From positions 36,317,501 to 36,381,500 of the forward strand of contig NC_084839.1 in NCBI RefSeq assembly GCF_033115175.1: a DNA stretch of 64,000 nt, written 5' to 3'. Within the stretch, counting starts at the first letter, position 1, and each line of letters opens with the position of its first letter. Positions 58,688 through 64,000 of the stretch are shown one piece after another. Source of the DNA: Lepus europaeus. Its lineage: Eukaryota > Chordata > Mammalia > Lagomorpha > Leporidae. The notes under the pieces are model-generated. The model saw only the letters and a list, made by a program, of their open reading frames with translations, was not told where the DNA came from and did no database searches. The translations under genes and the position numbers were made by a program.

Positions 58688-58985
58688 GGGGGCGGGCACT
58701 AAGGTGTAGTGGATAAGGCGCCAGTTTGAATCCCGGCTGCTCCTCTTCTGATTCAGCTCTTTGCTATGACTGTGAAAGCAGTGGAGGATGGCCCAAGTCC
58801 TTGGGACCCTGCATCCAGGTGGGAGACCCGGAAGAAGCTGCTGGCTCCTGGCTTTGGATCGGCCCAGCTCTGACTGTTGAGGTCATTTGTGGAGTGAACC
58901 AACAGATGGAAGACCTCTCTCTCTGTCTCTCTCTTTCTCTGTAACTCTACCTCTCAAATAAATATATAAATTTTTTTTTAAAAAA
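58688..58985 (+). mobile_element. CSINE with a short deletion in the head
   Basis: 'ggggcgggcactaaggtgtagtgg' then 'ataaggcgccagtttgaatcccgg': the 'catcccatatgg' part is gone. The CT part and 'aaataaatatataaa' tail are present. Confidence 0.9.
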
Positions 58986-59940
58986 TAAAAAATTTGTGTA
59001 TGGATGCCCAATACTTTCATTAAATTTCAAAATTTTGCTAGTTGTAAGCCAATGCACTTAGGTGAGGAAAAATAAACAATAGAAATACATAAATGAAAAG
59101 TAAAAATACTTCTATTTGCATGTGATATATTATACTGAGGAAAATCCCAAGAGTATCAAAGATGTAACTAACCGAAATGCATCGTTACAAAAATATCAGT
59201 TCTTGTTAGTTTCTATACTTACCACATTGCCTTTATAATTATGAATATGCTTATTTATGAAGTTTTACAAGTTGAAGCTGAAGTTCTCATGGAGAACTCA
59301 TGGAGCCAGGGAAACTCTGAAAAAGAGAAAAATTATGGGGCTTACAGTAGTCATACCAGACGTTAAACCATACTATAAAAATCTATTATTAATAAGGTTC
59401 TGGAGCATAAACAGATTGACCTGTGGGATAAGAGACTCGGTAACAGATCAAAGTTCACAGTGAACTTGATATAGGATAAAAGGCAAAGATGGACTTTCTA
59501 GTAGTTGGAGCTGGGGCATCCTAGTGGCTTTTTGGAAAAAGGTAAAATTGGATTCATTCCTCTTACTGTTTGCAGAATTAACTCAAAATTTATCAATGAT
59601 GAAATGTAAAAATGAAACCACCCAGTAGTATATGGAACTCAAGTCCTTATTAATTTTGGCATAGGCAAAGAATGTAACTATGTCTCAAAGTTTATAGGCA
59701 GTAAAAATTGATAATTTGACTAATAGTTTTTGCATGTCAGAACCATAACTGAGAACAGAAAATGTTTGCAACATGTATTTTACATTAAGGCCTGATATTT
59801 GTTATATATAAAGAATCTTAAAATTGAGGAACAAATGACCAAAAACCCAACAGAAGAGGAGACATGATCAGTCAATTCAAAAAGATATAAAATGCATTTA
59901 GACATGTGAAAAATTACCATTTGTAACTAAAGAAGCTCAA

Positions 59941-60283
59941 TTTTTTTTTAAAAATTATTTATTTGAAAGTCAGAGTTAACACAGAGGAGAATCAGAGAGA
60001 GAGGGAGCAAGAGAGAGGTCTTCCATTAGCTGGTTCACTCCCCAGTTGGCTGCAACAGCTGGAGCTGTGACGATCTGAAGCCAGGAACCAGGAGCTTCCT
60101 CCGGGTCTCCCATGTGGGTATAGGGGCCCAAGGACTTGAGCCATTTTCTACTGCTTTCTCAGGCCATAGCAGCTGGATTGGAAGAGAAGTAGCCAGGACT
60201 TGAATTGGCACCCATATTGGATGCTGGTGCTTCAGGCCAGGGTGTTAACCCACTGCACCACAGTGCCGGCCCTGACTCTAATT
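59941..60283 (-). mobile_element. CSINE, full length
   Basis: 'tttttttttaaaaattatttatttg', GA-rich part, 'ggtcttccattagctgg', head 'ctgcaccacagtgccggccc'. Flanks 'ctcaattttttt' (left) and 'ctctaatttttt' (right) are a probable duplication. Confidence 0.93.
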
Positions 60284-60850
60284 TTTTAGAGGCCCACTGA
60301 GATAGCATTCTGCACCTATAAGGCTGTTGAAAATGAAGAAGTACTTATAATAAAGAGATTGTGGGAAAGCCATTACTTGTACGTTGTCCATTGAACTGCA
60401 AACTGGTATGACTCTTCCTACATGTGTTTTTTTTTTTTTTTGCAATATTTAGCAAAACTATAGAGATTTTCCTTTGAACCTTAGCAATCCTATTTCTAGG
60501 AATCTACCCTAAAGATACAATCCTACCACTATGAAAATACAAATGAGCAAAGTTATTCTTTGCAGCATTGTTTGGAATCAGGAACTATCGACAATAACCT
60601 AAATGTTCATTCATAATAGCTTGGTTGAATAAAGTATGTACAATACATCCATATAATGGAGTTTTATGAAACTGTAAAAATAATGAGAGTCTCTGTGAAC
60701 TGACATGGTATGGTATGATTTTCCAAGGCATCTTGGTTCAAAGTGAAAAAAGCAAAGGACAGGCAGTATATATGATAATGCTACTCATAATGTAAGGAAG
60801 ATGAGACTATAGAAAAATATACAGGTATCTGTTCAATTGTGCAAAACACA

Positions 60851-61534
60851 AAAGATTCAGTCAGAAACTGGTTTAGAACTGGTGCCCTGAACTCTGGATG
60901 AGACTTCTTTGTAATAAAGATTCTATATATGGCCAGGGCAGTTCCAGCTTTTGATTTGATGCTAGGTTGTAAGGGCCTGGGGTTAGGATGTTTCATTGAA
61001 TTGCCTTTTGTGGGAGAGTTCTTTTTGTTAGTCTAAAATACTTGATAGATGGGTCTTCCAACTCATATTCGGTGTAACTGAGGCAAAAGAGATTGTAGAT
61101 TAATGAAAAATCCTAATGATTTCCCCCTGAATCCAATGAAATGCTTAGTTTGAGTTACTTATAAATGAGGTTCCTTCTCAGTGTATGTACTTTCAGACCT
61201 ACTCTTCCCACGTTAGGGCCTAAGGAGCTCCATCCTGGGTCAACTACGGGAAAAGGTTCAGAGATGCTCCCAGTTCCTTGCTGGTAGGAAGTACTCGCCA
61301 TGTCCCCTGGAATATTATCAAGAGTTATGAAAATGCAAATAAAGGCAGTCTTGTTATTTCAATTTGGGACATATGTTACTTGAAGAAAGAATAAAATAGA
61401 GGCAGAAATAGAATACAAGCTGAGAGGTAGAAATGTGAATGTTATATTTCTGCCCATGTTTATTTTATCAATAGGAATAGGAAAGAAATAACAGAGGCAG
61501 CTAGGTTTAGGGAAAGAATAGGAGATTTGCATCA
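60851..61534. other. Unique sequence
   Basis: Nothing recognised. Confidence 0.4.
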
Positions 61535-61700
61535 GATAGATTCAAACTTAAATCCTGATTCAGGGACTTACTAGTGTAAACTTGGCAAAGTGCTTCTTTG
61601 AGTCTCAGTTGCCACCTCCTTTGTTGATGTGTTGTGAGAATTGTATCAGACAGTGTATATCTGGCACAAATGAGCTTTACAGTAAATGCTGGGTACCTCC
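61535..61700 (+). mobile_element. MIR SINE
   Basis: 'agattcaaacttaaatcctgattcagggac', 'ttgagtctcagttgccacctcc', 'gttgtgagaattgtatcag', 'atgagctttacagtaaatgctgg'. Confidence 0.75.
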
Positions 61701-61724
61701 CTCCAACACTTATATCATGATTTT

Positions 61725-62190
61725 ATATCTTTTTTTATTTTTTTAAACTTTTATTTAATGAATATAAATTTCCAGTGTGCAGCTTATGGATTACAATGGC
61801 TTCCCCCTCCCATAACTTCCCTCCCACCCGCAACCCTCCCCTCTCCTGCTCCCTTTCCCCTTCCATTTGCATCAAGATTCATTTTCAATTACCTTTATAT
61901 ACAGAAGATCAATTGAGTATAAAGATTTCAACAGTTTGCACCCACATAGAAACACAAAGTGAAACATATTGTTGGAGTACTAGTTATAGCATTAAATCAA
62001 AATGTACAGCACATTAAGGACAGAGATCCCACATGAGGAGCAAGTGCACAGTGGCTCCTGTTGTTGACCCAACAAATTGACACTCTAGTTTATGGCGCCA
62101 GTAACCATCCTAGGCTGTCGTCATGAGTTGCCAAGGCTATGGAAGCCTTCCAAGTTTGCCGACTCTGATCATATTTAGACAAGGTCATAA
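61725..62190 (-). mobile_element. L1 3' UTR, 5'-truncated
   Basis: 'ttttttaaacttttatttaatg' T tail and a reversed 3' UTR of the 1-1657 family, ending after 'tttagacaaggtcata'. The ~470-base piece is the shortest of this family here. Confidence 0.92.
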
Positions 62191-62199
62191 AAGACAGAG

Positions 62200-63080
62200 T
62201 GAGGATAGTAACCAATGATCCTAAGAGTGGCATTTACCAGGTTTGAACAATTATACAGCATTAAGTGGGGAAGAGGACCATCAGTACACACAGGTTGGGA
62301 GTAGAGCCATTGGTGGTAGAGTAGAGGTTATGATTACAAAGGAATGAGGCCCAAGTGCACTAGACAGGGCCTACAACAAAGGACAGAGTCATTATTAGAG
62401 GAGCTAAGAAAGGTGCTGTCTAAGCTACAAGTAATTTTTCTGATTGAGAGGCAAATAGAACCTGATAGAAGGGGCTTGATAATAATTTGTTGGGCTTTAG
62501 GCCTTGTAAATTCAGAGGCCCAGACCTATCTATCTCTTCACATGGGGTATATCCTAAGGGAGGTGTGAACCTCCTAGGGGAAGGCACTCTGTTGACTTTC
62601 ATGACTTGGCTGGGCTGGGAGGAGAGCTGGCCAGGTAAAGGCAGGTGGCATCTCTAACAGGAAATTTACAGTTCTGCCTGCAATGTTGCTGACCCTACTT
62701 GACCATACCCTCTGCTGCAGTGGTCACTTTGGAAGTTGGGCTGAGTGAAGGGCTTTTCAGCTTAGAGCCAATAAGATCTGTGGCTCTGACCTGGGCATCC
62801 TTCGACTCCAGGGCAGGTCCATTTCCAGTGATCCAACTCTTGGCAGAGCTGCCAGGGCTCTTCACAAGCTGACTTCTGCTGAAGCCCAGGCTTACCACAT
62901 TGAAAGCCACTGCAGTGGACTGGCCTGTTGGGTCTCCTTGAGGGCAGATCACCGTACAGATCAGCCATTAATAGGCCTGCCACCCATTGCTTCTGATGCC
63001 GAGCTTTCTTTTCCTCCTGGTTTGTGTTAAAGCAGACCAGAGGATGCAAGTCAAGGGAGTGCCCAAGTCCCATCTCTAAT
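62200..63080 (-). mobile_element. Endogenous retrovirus gag/protease remnant
   Basis: The minus-strand ORF at 63073-62762 contains a cysteine/histidine pattern like a retroviral nucleocapsid: CGKPG in the first cluster and an LC...DHWK...CP second cluster. The following minus-strand sequence down to about 62420 has a short stretch (RFTPPLGYT) in the place of a protease region. The layout fits a gammaretrovirus-like (class I) ERV in gag-to-pro order. The spacing of the zinc ligands is degenerate and frames change, so it is a dead relic. No LTR is visible next to it. Confidence 0.55.
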
Positions 63081-64000
63081 CTTCGGTGGCCTGAACTACA
63101 AGTCTCTAGTCACAGGCATGTTCTGTAGTAGTTTTTCTAAGGTAGACAATGCCCATGAGGACAATTATATTCTTTCTTTAAAACTTTCTTTCCCTTTGGT
63201 CTGAAAGGGAGGTTTTTTCTACTTACTGTATACTTCGTTGATGGCGAAGTGAATCTAGCTATGAGATTATTATTTAAGTTCTTATTTTGGCTATGCTATT
63301 ACAGAAAAATGTTAGCCATCTCTTTTATATCTTTACACTCATTTCTGTGTTATAATTTTGTTTTATATTCTATATACCTTGTCAGTAGCTTACTTACTGG
63401 AATTGCTCAGGGTAGACTGCCTTTCTTGTTGATCCTTTCTTTCACAGTGGTCATCTCTTTATCCGTGGTTTTATCTATGATTTTGTTTCTCAGAAAGGAA
63501 GCAATATCAGAATCGGAGTATGGAATGTTTATATATAATACCAGAGAAGAACGTGGTAAAACTACATTGATTACTAACTTATGGATCATTAATCTCACTA
63601 CCTATTAAAGGCCTCCCATGTGTGTGGTATTGCATACCAGATATTTGAAAGATTCTGGATGTAAACTAATTACAATCAAAGCAAAATGATGCAGGTGACA
63701 GAGATGCATAGCATGTACACTGGGCATTGGAAGAGGGAGCCATTAATTAGGACCAGGGAAGTCTTTGCAAGGAATTTAGAGTGAATCTTGGAGGAGGAAA
63801 ATTATTTGAGAAATTGATTTGTTGGTGATTCAGCTTAATTTTGTTCAATGCATATGGAAGGGGGAAGAGACATCAGAGATCTAAGTGGACCAGCTATATT
63901 ATGTTCCTCATTTTTATATTTATATCAAGCATAAAATTGCTATGAGCCACAGAGTTGTGGGAAAAGATATTTTCCCCCACTGAGTCATTTACAAGAAGTC
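63081..64000. other. Unassigned sequence with one hydrophobic ORF
   Basis: A 119-codon plus ORF (63249-63608) has two hydrophobic stretches (about residues 5-55 and 56-80) but no family motif and no upstream context. It may be chance or part of an unrecognised repeat. Confidence 0.35.

Larger units (their letters stand above)
57960..60850 (+). mobile_element. Ancient L1M ORF2 to 3' UTR, split by three CSINEs
   Basis: Pieces in order: 'gggccaatatcacttatg', 'acattaatagactataac', 'aaatcaatatcaatttatgat' (58520-58560), 'ttgcatgtgatatattata', then 'cgttaaaccatactataaa', 'aaagtttataggcagtaaa', and the 3' part 'cttagcaatcctatttctagg' and 'cctaaatgttcattcataatagc'. The order matches L1 ORF2 through its end. 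Diverged beyond any reading frame. Confidence 0.7.

Noticed and set aside
63249..63608. 119-codon hydrophobic ORF as a membrane protein gene
   Set aside because: T-rich sequence commonly yields hydrophobic codons; no homology or regulatory context seen.

Overview
The window is vertebrate, almost certainly leporid (rabbit or hare) nuclear DNA. The clearest sign is about 26 copies of the lagomorph C-repeat, a tRNA-derived SINE called CSINE here. The young copies have a GGTTCTAGTCCCGG box-B-like head, a CT-rich 3' part and an A-rich tail. The L1 elements share one long lagomorph-type 3' UTR. Base composition is AT-rich with few CpGs. I recognise no host protein-coding exon, rRNA, tRNA gene or CRISPR array. 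All open reading frames are short, and most lie inside retrotransposon debris. The window is probably intergenic or deep intronic.

Layout. 1-1657 is the 3' end of a plus-strand L1. 2566-3075 is an old MaLR LTR. 3082-3255 is half a CSINE fused to a nearly full-length minus-strand L1 (3256-8912; 5' UTR, ORF1 and ORF2 with the ORF2 end missing). 8913-17800 is mostly old sequence with MIR and MER5-like remnants, two young L1 3' ends (one rearranged inside a 16-bp target-site duplication), SINEs and a sequence matching the CTCF consensus at 16672-16685. 17800-25640 is a dense nest: a minus-strand L1 (18690-20953), then an ancient L1M/HAL1-like element (21165-25640) that has been hit by SINEs, a MaLR LTR and a probable solo LTR. 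25640-37785 is largely unique DNA with L2, MIR, mariner-like and MaLR remnants. 37785-41890 is a plus-strand L1 carrying a processed pseudogene of RNF13, a cellular E3 ubiquitin ligase, inserted antisense at 38530-40937. 43318-44455 is an old L1. 45734-48129 is an L1 with a textbook 5' inversion. 48895-49585 is an L2. 49756-50404 is an inverted pair of CSINEs. 50410-55850 is mainly unique. 55850-56746 has an old L1 end followed by two tandem CSINEs sharing one target site. 57960-60850 is an ancient L1M split by three CSINEs. 61725-62190 is another L1 3' end. 62200-63080 holds a decayed minus-strand endogenous retrovirus gag/pro remnant.

The window records successive retrotransposition. Old layers (MIR, L2, MER5, L1M, MaLR) were followed by lagomorph L1s and then CSINEs. 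The L1 machinery presumably also mobilised the SINEs and the RNF13 mRNA. The best individual items are the RNF13 pseudogene, the twin-primed L1, the internally duplicated L1, the same-site SINE pair, the mariner-like family and the CTCF motif. I found no convincing new gene system. Family names were assigned by recognition, without a database search, and repeat boundaries are usually good to about 5-30 bases.
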